Positions 31,120 to 41,837 of a stretch of DNA of 64,000 bases are shown here, piece after piece. The position numbers and the translations under genes were made by a program. Each line of letters starts with the position of its first letter. Position 1 is the stretch's first letter. The notes below the pieces were generated by a model, which searched no databases, was not told where the DNA came from, and worked only from the letters and a program-made list of their open reading frames with translations. The DNA is from Prorocentrum cordatum. Taxonomy: Eukaryota; Sar; Dinophyceae; Prorocentrales; Prorocentraceae. The stretch covers positions 97,501-161,500 of the forward strand of contig CAUYUJ010019614.1 of the NCBI GenBank assembly GCA_963575745.1, in the 5' to 3' direction.

Positions 31120-31850
31120 CTAGTTCGCGCGCGCGGGGCGGCCCCTGGGGGTCCCCGGACGAAAAGTACCCCGGGCGATCCCCCCGACCGATCCCCGGGA
31201 GACTCCCCCAGAGCGCTCCAGGAGCGCTCCATGAGCGCACCAACAGGGCTCCGAGACGTCCCCGAGAGCCCCAAGAAAGGCCAAGAGGCCCCCAAGAGGC
31301 CCCCAAGATGGTACACGAGGGGTCCGACATGCCACAAGATCGCTCCAAGACGCCCAAGATAGCCCCCAGACGCCCCAAGAGGCCTCCAAGAGCACTCCCA
31401 AGAGGGCCCCCGGAGGCAAAATTCATTGTTTTTCCTTAGGTTTTTGAAAGATTTTGGAGCTTCCACCTTTTCGGCTTCCCGACGCCCCAAGACGGCCCAA
31501 GAGGCCCCCAAGATCGGCCCAAGAGGGCCCAAGAGGCCTCCAAGAGGGCCCCGATGGCCCAAGAGGGCTCGAAGACGGCCCAAGAAGCCTCCAAGACGGT
31601 CCAAGAGGGCCCCAAGAACGCCCCCAAAGGGGCCCAGAGAGGGAACACGAAACAACATTTCGAGTCCTCGGCCCTAAGAAGCCCCTACGAGGCCCCTAAG
31701 AGGCCCCAAAAGGCCCCCACGAGGCCCTCAGGAGGCCCCCAAGAGTCCCCCAAGCGGCCCCAGGAGGCCCCCCAAATGTCTCCCCGAGCGCCCCAGGAGC
31801 CCCCCAAGCGGCCACAGGAACCCCCAAAGCGCCGCATTGACACCAGGCCC
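31120..31850 (+). repeat. ccaagaggccc-rich low-complexity region
   Basis: Repeated gccccaagaggcccccaaga words, interrupted at about 31,425-31,470 by AT-richer sequence. Similar words occur in the 50.9-54.6 kb repeat field. Confidence 0.75.
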
Positions 31851-31989
31851 TCGGGCAAACGGCAGACATGAGACTGTATGGGCCGGCGGAATGAGCGAAG
31901 CGATTAAATAAGAAGAGGCGCCATGAAATCTGAGGAAAAATCATGGCCCGCGCCATGAAATCCACCCCCCCTAGTCATCCCCCCCGTCT

Positions 31990-32120
31990 TTTCCGCTCCC
32001 GAAAGAGGTACCCCTTCCGCGACTCCTCGGACCTCTCCCGGGGCGCGTGCTGACTGGGATGTCGAGGCTAATGCATCCGTGGCGACGAGGGCCGCCCAGG
32101 AGGCCCAAAAATGGGGAAAC
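31990..32120 (+). repeat. Dispersed repeat G, copy 3
   Basis: Has gacctctcccggggcgcgtgc, ggcgacgagggccgcccagg and aaatggggaaacgaggg, in the same order as at 25,010-25,110. Confidence 0.65.
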
Positions 32121-33784
32121 GAGGGAAGAGCAGAGGTATGGGTACCTTGTCCTCCTCTGACAGGACCCGCTTCCCTCAGTGTCCCCTCCTTCACGGCGGA
32201 TGGTCGGAGGCGACGATACGGGCGACCAGCCCTGGGGCCTGGCATCACACGCATCCCGCTGGGAGCCTCGCCGAAGACATGTACCATTGACGCCTCTGGA
32301 AGCATGTGCAGTCGGCTCTGATTAGGGGGTCGCCCCTGCCATATCCAGGGTAACCTTGCGTCCTGTGTATCGCGACCAATGCCTCCTACATTCCTATGGC
32401 AATGTGGCCCTCGGAAGGTCTTGCGTCCTCTCGCGTGTCCTGTCCAAGACAGTCCGACTGTATTGCCTCCCCCCCTGGGCTATTCGCCCCTATCGTCGCC
32501 TCCGAGATGGGGGGTCGATTTAGGTCGGGCGTGTCCAGCTACAGGCAGACTTTGGAAGAATAATGAAACATACTCAACAAATACTCAAAACATAATCAAG
32601 AAGAATCAAACAATCGTCCACGGCGATCTTTGGACGCCCGAAAAGGGTACGGATGACATGGGCACGAGGCCCAACAACACATTCTGTCCAGAACCGAAGG
32701 CGGCTGCTGTTGGCTGGGCGAGCCTGTGTCTCACATAAGACCACCAGCGCCTTGACGCCGACAGCGAATCCGGTCCAGAATGGGCAACCACTTTTGGTGG
32801 GCTTTGTGCCCATTTGTTTCGGGCCTGGCGAAAGGGGGGATGGCAAAGGGGGGGTTTGAGAATCAGCTCACGTAGCTGAAGCTGATTTTCCTGGCGCCTC
32901 CCGGCGCCGGAGGCAGCTGTGTATCCAGGACTGGGCCCCTCGGTGGGGCCGAAACCAGCTGCACGCAGCAGATTTCGTAGCCCCCCTTTCCCAGTTCCCC
33001 CCCTTTCGTCCGGCCCGATGGTTCCCGTACCCACTTCGGTCACCCGATCCTCGTCGCCGCGGCTGACTTCTCACCTCGGCCGGGCTGCACCCTGGGACAG
33101 CCCGGGGCAGCCAGCAGGGAGGGCCACGGCCCTGGCCTTCCTGGAGGGCGCCGAAGGGCACCAGGACACAGGACACCGAACAGACAGGTCGAGACCCAGC
33201 GCTATCCTGTCCAGATAAGTCCAGATAAGTCCAAAGGGCTAGTTTCGGCAGTCTGGAATGTCAGGGTGGGTTGAGTTCCCTTTGGCCGGTAACCTATCCC
33301 TATCATCGGTTTCGACTGTAGTGGGGGGGCGATGAGTGGGGGAAGCGAAACGTGCACCTTTCGTGCGCCTCTTGGGCCCCAAGTGGGCCCGGTTAGGGCA
33401 CAAGAGGTGTACATTTCTTCACCTCCCCATTGATCGCCCCCCATTGCGCACCGCCAGATTTCCACGTCCGAGAATGTGCCCTGGCCTGGGGGCCACAAGA
33501 ACGAACTGGTCCCGGTACGCAAATGCAATCCCAGGAGAGGGGTCGAGAGGCCCGAGAACCACGCACCGAACGAAGCATCGCGACGTCAGAGGTCTGGCGA
33601 GGACTGGGAAGAGGGGCGAAGAGGCTGGTCAGGAGAGGCTAAAGTCCAGACGGCGTGAGCCCAGGCGGAGACCGAGAACCCCGCACGGACTGTCCCTGTG
33701 GACTCGGCCTCCTGTCAGGAGAGGCTGAGTCCAGACGGGCTATGCCCAGGACCGACCAGGAGGCGGAGGAGGGGAGGAGGATAA
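32120..33784. other. No supported gene
   Basis: No frame here shows a domain or a consistent codon pattern. A C-run occurs near 32,980 and G-runs near 32,840 and 33,325. Confidence 0.5.
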
Positions 33785-33890
33785 GGATGAGGAGGAGGAG
33801 GTGGAGGAGGAGGAGGAGGAGGAGGAGGAGGAGGAGGAGGAGGAGGAGGAGGAGGAGGAGGAGGAGGGAGGAGGAGGGAGGAGGAGGAGT
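33785..33890 (+). repeat. (GGA)n microsatellite
   Basis: About 100 bp of GGA repeat. Confidence 0.95.
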
Positions 33891-34904
33891 TTCATCATCC
33901 GCCGAAGATTGCTGCCTCCTGTACCCGATGCGCTGCTGCAGCCGTGGGGCGCCCGCAGGCCTGGAGGGACCTGCAGCGGCCTGCGCAGGCCCAGCAGCTG
34001 GGGCTCCCGGAGCGGTGCGGTGACGGGCCGTGCGGTGGCTCCGACCCCCCCCCCCGAGACCTCACCGCGCGGTCCGCACGGTCTTTCGGCGGTGGACAAA
34101 CCTCCCTTTCGTAAACCTCCCTTTAGTGCGCAAAAATGACGGCCGCGACGCCCTCTCGCGAACCGAAAACGGCCAATTCCTTACTCGACGTGTCAGGGTA
34201 GGAGGTCTGTCCACCCCCGAGTCTTGGGGCCCTGAAGGCCCCAGTCGCCCGAGACGTCGTCGGAGCACGACCCGAGCCACCCCGAATTTCCACGGACTCA
34301 CCGGACGTGGGTCGAGGGTCGAGGAGCGATGAAGGTGCTGACGAGCTGGTTTTTGGTGCGGGCCTCTGGGGGGGACCCCGTCGCCACCATTGCGAGAGCA
34401 TCTCGCATGGGCGCAGTGCCTCGCAGCATCCCCCCCCCCTTTCTCGTCGGGAACGGGGACCCCTCTCCCGCCTCTCCCTCCTCCCCCTCCTCCCCATCGC
34501 CTCCCCGCTCCATCCTCCTCCACTTCCTCCTCACCCTCATCCTTCCTCCCACCTTCTTCCTCTCCCTCCCCCACCATTCCTGAACCTCCCACCTCTCTCA
34601 CACGTGCTCCGGAGCCCCAGAGGAAACTTGAGACTTCTCCCTGTGTCCAAAGTTCGTTGGTCAGAGCTGGCAAACTGCCGTCAGACACGCTATAGTCGGC
34701 GAGTTCGTGTGTGTGTGTGACTATATACTGTGCCACATGAAAGAACTCGCAAGGCGGCGTCAGGTTTTTTCCCAATCATCGTGTCTTCTCGCGTCCTCGT
34801 TTTGGAAAGACAGGGCCCCGCGTTCCTTATCCTGTTCTCCTCCTCCTCCTGCTCCTCCTCATCCTCTTCCTCCCCTCCCCCTCCTCCCATCCCTGCCTCC
34901 GCCC
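33891..34904. other. No supported gene
   Basis: Mixed sequence with pyrimidine-rich stretches at 34,460-34,580 and 34,830-34,890. Frames are low complexity. Confidence 0.5.
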
Positions 34905-35165
34905 TCCGCACCCAGTACGGCGCTTCGCGGCCCAAGAGAGAGCTGAATCGAGGGCCCCAGTGGTTATGATCGCATGCGTGACGCGCCACCCAGTACGGCG
35001 CTTCGTGGCCCCATAAGGAGCTCCACCGAAAGGCCCCACAAGCTGTGATCACATGCGCCCCATGCCACACAATACGGCCGTGGCCCCATAGGGGAGCTCC
35101 ACTGAAAGCCCCAATGGCTGTGATCATATGCGTCCCGCGCCACCCAGTACGGCTTCTTGTGATCC
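34905..35165 (+). repeat. About 80-bp satellite, three copies
   Basis: Same unit as 62,750-63,980: gatcacatgcg, then cgcgccacccagtacggc, then gtggccccataggggagctc. It ends where the leader of the 410-bp array begins. Confidence 0.88.
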
Positions 35166-36975
35166 CAAAACATGATCGACCCACGAACCCGGAAAGGAAT
35201 ATAGAAATGTAAAGCATGGCGGCGTTTCAAAGACACCTGATTGGGAGACGGGCAAATGCAATGCTGAATGTATCGATCTTGATGTACCGTGCCCAAGGCT
35301 GTGCTGTGCGCCATGCCGCGATTGTGCTCTATAGCGTTGTGGATCGAGCCCTCCTTTGCATCCGAGTCCTGACCGAACTGATCTGGATCTTAAGCTCGAG
35401 CTGCCTCAGCACATAGTAGCTGCCCCAGAGCTAATTGACAGGGGGACATGCTAATTAGGAGGACGCGCCGCGGAACGTCCCAAGGGACGCGCCAGGCGAC
35501 GTGCCAGGGGACGTGCCATGGGGACGCACCGCGAGACGTGCCAAAGGGACGCGCTACGGAACGTGCCAATGGACGTGCCACGGGACGTGCCAGGGGACGC
35601 GCAGCGCGACGTGCCAGGGGGACTCGCCACGGGACGCTCCACGGAACTTGCCAAGGTGCAATGCTGAGTGTATCGATCTTGATGTACCGTGCCCAGGGCT
35701 GTGCTTTGCTGGGCCGTGCTGAATTGCGATGTGCCATGCCGCGATTGTGCTCTATAGCGTTGTGGTTCGAGTCCTCCCTGGCGTCCGAGTCCTGACCGAA
35801 CTGATCTGGATCTTAAGCTCGAGCTGCCTCAGCACATAGTGGCTGCCCCAGAGCTAATTGACAGGGGGATGTGCTGGAGGACGCGCCGCGGAACGTCCCA
35901 AGGGACGCGCCAGGCGACGTGCCAGGGGACGTGCCATGGGGACGCACCGCGGGACTTGCCCAAGGGACGCGCTACGGAACGTGCCACGGGACGTGCCGCG
36001 GGACGTGCCAAGGGACGCGCCGCGCGACGTGCCAGGGGGACTCGCCACGGGACGCGCCACGGAACGTGCCAAATTGCAATGCTGAGTGCATCGATCTTGC
36101 TGTACCGTGCCGAGGGCTGTGCTGTGCTGCGCCGTGCTGAACTGCGATGTGCCATGCCGCGATTGTGCTTGATTTAACGTTGTGGATCGAGTCCTCCCTG
36201 GCATCCGAATCCTGACCGAACTGATCTGGATCTTAAGCTCGAGCTGCCTGAGCAGATGGTAGCTGCCCCAGAACTAATCGACAGAAGGGACATGCCAGGA
36301 GGAAGCGCCGCGGAACGTCCCAAGGGACGCGCCAGGCGACGTGCCAGGGGACGTGCCATGGGCACGCACCGCGGGACTTGCCAAAGGGACGCGCTACGGA
36401 ACGTGCCACGGGACGTGCCGCGGGACGTGCCGGGGGACGCGCCGCGCGACGTGCCAGGGGGACTCGCCACGGAACGCGCCACGGAACGTGCCAAGGTGCA
36501 ATGTTGAGTGTATCGATCTTGATGTACCGTGCCGACGGCTGTGCTGTGCTGCGCCGTGCTGAATTGCGATGTGCCATGCCGCGATTGTGCTCGATTCAAC
36601 GTTGTGGATCGAGTCCTCCCTGGCATCCGAATCCTGACCGAACTGATCTGGATCTTAAGCTCGAGCTGCCTGAGCAGGTGGTAGCTGCCCCAGAACTAAT
36701 CGACAGAGGGGACATGCCAGGAGGACGCGCCGCGGAACGTCCCAAGGGACGCGCCAAGCGACGTACCAGGGGACGTGCCATGGGGACGCACCGCGGGACG
36801 TGCCAAGGGGACGCGCTACGGAACGTGTCATGGACGTGCACCGCGGGACGTGCCAGGGGGACTCGCCACGGGATGCTCCGCGGAACGTGCCAGGCAACAT
36901 GCCAGGCTGCAATGCTAAGGGTATCGATATTGATGCACCGTGCCGAGGGCTGTGCTGTGCCTGGGCGACCTGGAC
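35166..36975 (+). repeat. About 410-bp higher-order tandem repeat with 12-bp subunits
   Basis: The leader (gacccacgaacccgg) occurs once, at about 35,176. The block aatgctga-tgtatcgatctt then recurs near 35,260, 35,661, 36,078, 36,502 and 36,911, giving periods of about 400-423 bp. Each unit has a unique-looking half (ending gctgccccagagctaattga) and a half made of about 12-bp subunits of the type gggacgtgccac. Open frames of Arg/Gly/Thr repeats are consequences of the subunits. Confidence 0.93.
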
Positions 36976-37930
36976 ACGTGGAAACACGCGTTCCGCTCAA
37001 GACGTTCCCAGCACATCCTCATGCTAGACTTATATCGCACCAGGTCGCTACACTCTGCAGAAGTGGGAATTCGTTCAAAAAGGTTAGAAAATACTCCGCG
37101 AATATGTTTTCAAATAACGTTACAACATACTCAAAAAAACACATGCGGATAATTTCTAAAAAGCCATGGTGTTCGATTAACTATTCCATGTAGAGCGGCC
37201 TGGTGCGATACAAACCCACTCCTCCTCCTCCCCCCTCCCACAATATACACCCCTTCCTTTTTCGTGGAATAAGTGAAGGGGGGGGGGAGGAGGAGTAGGA
37301 GACTAATGGAAGGAAGAGGGGGGCCAGCAGCAACGGCAGGATGAATATATTGGCTTCAGAACGCCCGAGAGAGCACCGTGCATTTCTTTTCGCTTCGCTG
37401 CGCCCCCGCCGAGACAGTCAGAGCAGGGCTTCGGGTATAATCCACGCAGTGGTGAATCGTATTGTTTGCATGGCCGTTTGCATTGTCTGTGAAGCAGTCG
37501 CCCCAATGATCTCTATAGATGCATTGTTGAATGGTGTTTCCGCCTCAGTTGTCGATTGCGTTGTATACGTATCATTAGAATGATGCCAGTTTCTGTTACT
37601 TCTGCGGCTGGTGATGAACGCCCGCCCCCCTTGTGAGGATGTTTCTGGTTGGCAAGTGTGTTCCCGAAGGTCCCTCGTGCAGATTCTTGTCCGTTCGCGG
37701 CATTGTTCGTTGTATTTCGCAATTGTAGTTCGGTTCGTTTCGGTTGCCCCCCTCGGATGATCACCCCCCCTCGTGGTCGGAGCCGCATGTGTTATGCGCG
37801 GGTGTGCCGTTCCACCGCGTGCCTGTGTACAACGAAGGGCCTTCGCATCGCCGATGCCATCAAGCGTGCGGGGGCTGGGCCACGATACGAGTTGACACGT
37901 CCGTCCAGCATCGCCTGTGTCGCCGCCCAG
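36976..37930. other. Upstream region of the transposase-like gene
   Basis: A block near 36,965-37,030 (gggcgacctggacacgtg, gcacatcctcatgctagac) matches the 75-bp repeat at 62.2 kb. The rest is less GC-rich and may hold 5' untranslated exons of the plus-strand gene that follows. The minus-strand frame at 37,418-38,026 has no domain. Confidence 0.4.
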
Positions 37931-37933
37931 TTT

Positions 37934-37950
37934 CCATAGCCGTTTTGGCT
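37934..37950 (+). promoter_or_regulatory. Possible relict dinoflagellate spliced-leader sequence
   Basis: The 17 bases ccatagccgttttggct match the published dinoflagellate spliced leader (core CCGTAGCCATTTTGGCT) at 15 positions, with two transitions. It is on the coding strand about 150 bases upstream of the ATG at 38,102. Relict leaders in dinoflagellate genomes mark genes that passed through a trans-spliced mRNA and were reintegrated. A chance match of this quality is possible but uncommon in a window this size. Confidence 0.5.
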
Positions 37951-38101
37951 GATTCAGTTGCTCATCCATATACGATTCGCAAGCTTCGTGTTTGCACTCC
38001 GTGTCATCAGTGTGTTCTGATTTCATATGGCCTCAGGGCCTTTTTCTTGTGTGAATGTATCACTGCGCTCTGTTATTTTCGTGTGTGTTCTGATTACTGG
38101 A

Positions 38102-40618
38102 ATGGCTGACCAGATTATCCAGAGGCCTGTTCGGAGAGGAGGCGACCTTGCAGTGGCGAGGCAGGCCGCTCAAGAAGCAGCTAAGCGACGACGGCTCGAG
38201 AGACAGGACCTCCATGATTTCATAGCAGCACGGAAGGCTCCACCAGAGGTCAAAGCAGATGATGACACTGCGACAATACTGCTCCAGCCACCGTTGATCT
38301 ACCATGTGGGCCGCGCACTTGCGCTATGCCGATCCCGTAGCCGGTCAACCACACTTGATCAAGACGACGACACCATCAATGTGTATGATATTATGTTTGG
38401 CACTTCTGCTATCGATTTGTCATCTGCTACCCGGACGGCCCAAGCTGCTTTCACACAGGTGGGCCGCAATACAGTGGCCAAGCTTGGACGACTACTGGCG
38501 GCGTCAACATTTATGATCGACAGGTGTCGCCGCAGAACGCTGGCGAGTGCAATGTTCAATGATGTTCGGGTCCGCAACCTTCTCGTGGTAGATTCAGTGG
38601 GGTACGACGAGACACCTCTCACGCTCAGAGGCAGCAGGGGCCGCCACAAAGAGCTCGACATTGACCACGGTGTGTTGCCGAATTGCGTGCTGGCCCTCCT
38701 GCCGACCAACAGGGCGAGCGTCCCCACCAAGTTGTTCCAGACGCAACAAGAATATGCAATGCTACTGGGCACTGATGACGATGCTGGCCACACGCGCTAC
38801 ACGATTATCACTGGGGTGGTCGCTTCGCATATTCAGCCTCTGCACAGAAATACGCCAGGGTGTATATTTGCCGCGCTGCGGGAGACATCGGCAGCGACAC
38901 TACCAGAATGCCATTTCGAGACGTGCACGCGGGTGGCCTCCGTCGACCGCCACCCGAGCAACCTTGTTGTAGAACGGAGGATATCTCGACACATGATGAA
39001 CAAATTTTCGCAATGGGCGCCGCTGTTATTCCCGTGCGAGCAACACATGTTGCAATCAGCCCGAATCCTCGCCACATGGCGGTTCAACGGCGCCATCAGT
39101 GGAATGATCAATTTAGTACTATCGCTCAACATCCAAGCTCATATGGATACATTCCGTCAGTGTCTCGTGGACACGCTGCGGTCCAGGTGCACGATCATCC
39201 ATGAGCGGCCCAGCTTGGAGGTTGAGAAGCGCAGGAAGCTCATCTTACGTTGGTTCATCAACAGGAAGGCAGACACGCACACGGTGGTGCGCGCTTTGCT
39301 GGAGACATTGGCGACAGGGAATTGGGACTCCCCGCGCCTCGAGATCTATGTGCCCCCAGCTGAGCCATTCGACCAGGACCAGCTCTACGAGTTGGTATCC
39401 CGTGGAATCGCCAGAGCAATTTCGTATCGTAACTTCTCGCTGTACCAGAGGAAGAAGTGGATGGGCGGCGACGAGGCCTGCTGCGACGTCGCCATCCCTC
39501 TGCTCCTGACGACGGATCTTCTCAAGGACGCCTACAACCTATTCTGTCGCCGCGTCGGCGGGCATGTCCACGCAGCCCCAGTCGATGCACCCGCTGCTGG
39601 GGCCGACCTGCCCGTGCTGATGGACGAGGCGGGGGCTGAGGAGGCAGCGGCGGCCGAGGATTGGCACGGCACAAACAAGCCCAAACGAAAACACAACGTG
39701 CTCCGAACACACCGCAAAACAATTGTTTCATTGCAGGCACAAGTGCGGGGTGTTTGGAGCACGCGCGTGCGTTCGTTTGCTTTTGCTTGCGCCGCCCAGG
39801 ACGATCCCAATTACGACCCCAGGGGCAAGGCGCCAATTGCAGTGTGGGCGCAGGAGGTGGCGAAAAAGAGGAGGATCGCACAGGAGTGGCTTTCTGGCAC
39901 CCGCGGGTGCGCCCCGTGTTCACAGGTCGTCGCGCTCAAGATGATACTCAGCGTCGTGCAGACGATGCAGGCAGAAGAATTATTCATCGGGTCAAAAAAA
40001 TGGGAGCAGAGAGAACGAGCTGCGGCTGCGCGTCGGGCCAGGAGTGGCACTTCAGGCATCCTGCGGGACTACCCGATCATCGTGCACAGCCGTGGCGACA
40101 TCGAGACTAGAGCTTTCCGCCGCTTGAGAACGCTGCTCTTCTGTCCAACAATTTGGCTTGTGCTCCGCGAGACAGAGCTCACGAACAAGCTAAAGGTTGA
40201 CGTATTCACAGGGTTGTGTGCCGCTGGAGCTCTCATCGAGAAATTAATCGCGCTGCCGCACACGCAGCCTCCCTTCAGTCTCTTCATGGTGCTCGCCCAA
40301 CCGGAGCTGGCGGGTGCCATTCAGGCCGCGCCCGCGTGCCAGTTGGACGCATGGTCTCGGCGGTTCCTTGCAGCCAACGACCTCGGCACAGATGTGGCGC
40401 GGCTGAAGCTGCTCGTCCACGCGTTGGTTATCCACCTCAACACGGACAGGCTCGAGGTCGACAACAGCCACCTCAGGAGAATCGTTACGAAGCACGTTCA
40501 GTGCCCCCAGCCATGCACGATGGACCTGAGCAGCAGATGGATGGGGACGGCAGTGCGTCAACATCGAGAAGTGCCTCTCAGCGGTCCCGCTGGCCACCGA
40601 CCATCCAACGTCGACTAG
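38102..40618 (+). CDS. hAT-like transposase-related protein, main ORF
   Basis: 838 residues from ATG 38,102 (MADQIIQRPVRRGG) in an open frame; an earlier in-frame ATG at 38,027 adds 25 unlikely residues. The pattern resembles RNase H-fold transposases of the hAT group: a first acidic region VVDSVGYDETP (Asp164/Asp169), a second Asp in SVDRHPSNLVVER (Asp282), then CEQHML (Cys312, His315), which mirrors the C-x2-H that follows the second Asp in hAT proteins. The third catalytic Glu was not identified. The C-terminal part has a DNSHLRR...LSSRW segment. The frame includes a likely 141-bp in-frame intron (39,659-39,799). The last 25 or so residues may be read-through beyond a true donor, because coding continues in another frame from about 40,650. 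Function as transposase or domesticated protein is inferred only. Confidence 0.65.
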   Translation: MADQIIQRPVRRGGDLAVARQAAQEAAKRRRLERQDLHDFIAARKAPPEVKADDDTATILLQPPLIYHVGRALALCRSRSRSTTLDQDDDTINVYDIMFGTSAIDLSSATRTAQAAFTQVGRNTVAKLGRLLAASTFMIDRCRRRTLASAMFNDVRVRNLLVVDSVGYDETPLTLRGSRGRHKELDIDHGVLPNCVLALLPTNRASVPTKLFQTQQEYAMLLGTDDDAGHTRYTIITGVVASHIQPLHRNTPGCIFAALRETSAATLPECHFETCTRVASVDRHPSNLVVERRISRHMMNKFSQWAPLLFPCEQHMLQSARILATWRFNGAISGMINLVLSLNIQAHMDTFRQCLVDTLRSRCTIIHERPSLEVEKRRKLILRWFINRKADTHTVVRALLETLATGNWDSPRLEIYVPPAEPFDQDQLYELVSRGIARAISYRNFSLYQRKKWMGGDEACCDVAIPLLLTTDLLKDAYNLFCRRVGGHVHAAPVDAPAAGADLPVLMDEAGAEEAAAAEDWHGTNKPKRKHNVLRTHRKTIVSLQAQVRGVWSTRVRSFAFACAAQDDPNYDPRGKAPIAVWAQEVAKKRRIAQEWLSGTRGCAPCSQVVALKMILSVVQTMQAEELFIGSKKWEQRERAAAARRARSGTSGILRDYPIIVHSRGDIETRAFRRLRTLLFCPTIWLVLRETELTNKLKVDVFTGLCAAGALIEKLIALPHTQPPFSLFMVLAQPELAGAIQAAPACQLDAWSRRFLAANDLGTDVARLKLLVHALVIHLNTDRLEVDNSHLRRIVTKHVQCPQPCTMDLSSRWMGTAVRQHREVPLSGPAGHRPSNVD
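39659..39799 (+). other. Hairpin (introner-like) intron in the transposase-like gene
   Basis: 141 bp, a multiple of three, so the ORF stays open if it is not removed. The left arm (ggcacggcacaaacaagccc onward through cgtgctccgaacac) is complementary over about 50 bp to the right arm (gtgtttggagcacgcg through gcttgcgccgcc). The candidate junctions are GAG|GATTGG and GCCCAG|GACGAT, a GA-AG type; the tetranucleotide agga is present at both ends. Removing it joins an acidic stretch (EEAAAAE) to DDPNYDPRG, which reads more naturally than the Lys/Arg/Thr-rich insert. Confidence 0.65.
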
Positions 40619-40639
40619 GGCGACGACCTTCCAGCGAGG

Positions 40640-40944
40640 CCTCCGCGGGGCTCAGGCGGCGGAGCTTGGAGGGCATTCGTGAGGCATCCGGGATCGAACG
40701 ACCTCAGGGAGGTCGGGAGGCTCTACCACGCGCTGCAGGACACTGTCGGCGACGAGCTCCTCGAGACCTGCATCAAGGAAGGCCGCGAAGCCGCCGAGCG
40801 GAGGCGGAGCGGCCGCAGGGGCAACGCCTTTGGGCCATCGCGGAGGGACGTGGAGCGCCAGAAGCTCAAGGCGTCCCTCGCGAACAGAGTGGCGGCTGGC
40901 GGGGGGGCAAGCTATGGACCCTGCACTAGACAGGCTCATGGAGG
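40640..40944 (+). CDS. Downstream exon with WRAF-type domain
   Basis: A second coding-looking stretch in a different frame from the preceding ORF: GGAWRAFVRHPGSNDLREV, then a GRLYHALQ helix and an Arg-rich tail NAFGPSRRDVERQ. The layout (Trp/Phe near the start, a helix with Tyr-x2-Leu, a basic end) is reminiscent of HMG-box-like modules, but this is a weak resemblance. The acceptor may be the ccttccag near 40,630; the matching donor is unresolved. It ends at the hairpin insertion. Confidence 0.45.
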
Positions 40945-41097
40945 ACGAAGGATTGCAAAACAATTTGGATTGCAAAAAAACCCAGGATTGCAAAAAAAAA
41001 ACCGAAGGATTGCAAAAAACCCAAGGTTTTTGCAAACCGAAGGGTTTTTTTTGCAATCCAGGGTTTTTTTGCAATCCTTTTTTTGCAATCCTTCGTG
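40944..41097. mobile_element. Hairpin element of the gattgcaaaaa family, copy 2
   Basis: The left end is acgaaggattgcaaaacaat and the right end ttgcaatccttcgt, exact inverse words over about 14 bp. Several internal ggattgcaaaaa units on the left pair with tttttgcaatcc units on the right. It sits between two coding stretches of the same gene. No clean splice site is at its edges, so it may lie within an intron or interrupt the gene. Confidence 0.8.
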
Positions 41098-41099
41098 TT

Positions 41100-41724
41100 G
41101 CACCAATACACGACGGATGAGACGAGTGCTCTTGCGAATGGGATTCGAAAGTCAGCAGTGGTCCACCGCATCGCAGCTGAGAAAGCAGACGCTGAGGCAC
41201 TTCATGATTTCAGAGCTGAGCATTCCCCAGGTTGGCGCCAAGCTTTGTGCCGTGACTGCTGCGCATTGCAGCCGCTCGCATCCAGCATGCGCGCCGAGCC
41301 TGGGCCGCTGCCTGGCGTCGTCCACCTCCGCCATGACATACAGGCCTCTGCAGAGGATGCTCGGGATCTGGTGTCGTACATGCGTGCGATCGGGGGTTCC
41401 CAGACGGACCTGGCGCAGGCGATCGAGGACCGCTGGTCGTTCATGCACAGGGCGTACGCCGACGACGCCGAAGACGAGAAGTACGAGTCCTCGGACGACG
41501 GGGAGTTCTACCACGGCGAATGCTGGGGCTACGGCATCTGTCTCTGTGGCCCTAGGGGCGACATCGTGTGGAAGCTGCGGAACTCTATGTTGCTCGCTCT
41601 CCGCACCGCGTTCCCGCGGCAGGCAGAGCATGCGTCGAGGCGCAAGTTGTTGAAGGTGACGGGGGGTCTTGGCAAATTGGGTGTCTTTGTGGGCTGGCTG
41701 AAAGCAACAGAGATGATTTCTATG
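41100..41724 (+). CDS. Exon of the transposase-like gene or a neighbouring gene
   Basis: An open frame reading HQYTTDETSALANG, then CRDCCALQ, an acidic stretch (YADDAEDEKYESSDDGEF), CWGYGICLCGPRGD and RRKLLKVTGGLGKLGVFV. It ends at ATG|GTAGGT (donor at 41,725), phase 0. I do not recognise the domain. Beyond the donor the frame turns into hairpin DNA, which supports the exon end. A phase-0 continuation may start after acacag at about 42,070 (EDVLSKVLAAQRG). Confidence 0.5.
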
Positions 41725-41837
41725 GTAGGTCGGTGTTGCACGGGCGACTTGCGTGATCCGCCGACCCCCCATTACACGACTGCATCAACATCGGTCGACG
41801 GTGCGCGCGGGGCGTGGGCCACATCACCCCGCCAGGA

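Noticed and set aside
37418-38026. 202-codon minus-strand open frame
   Set aside because: No domain, Thr/Arg/Gln-rich. It overlaps the 5' region of a better-supported plus-strand gene.
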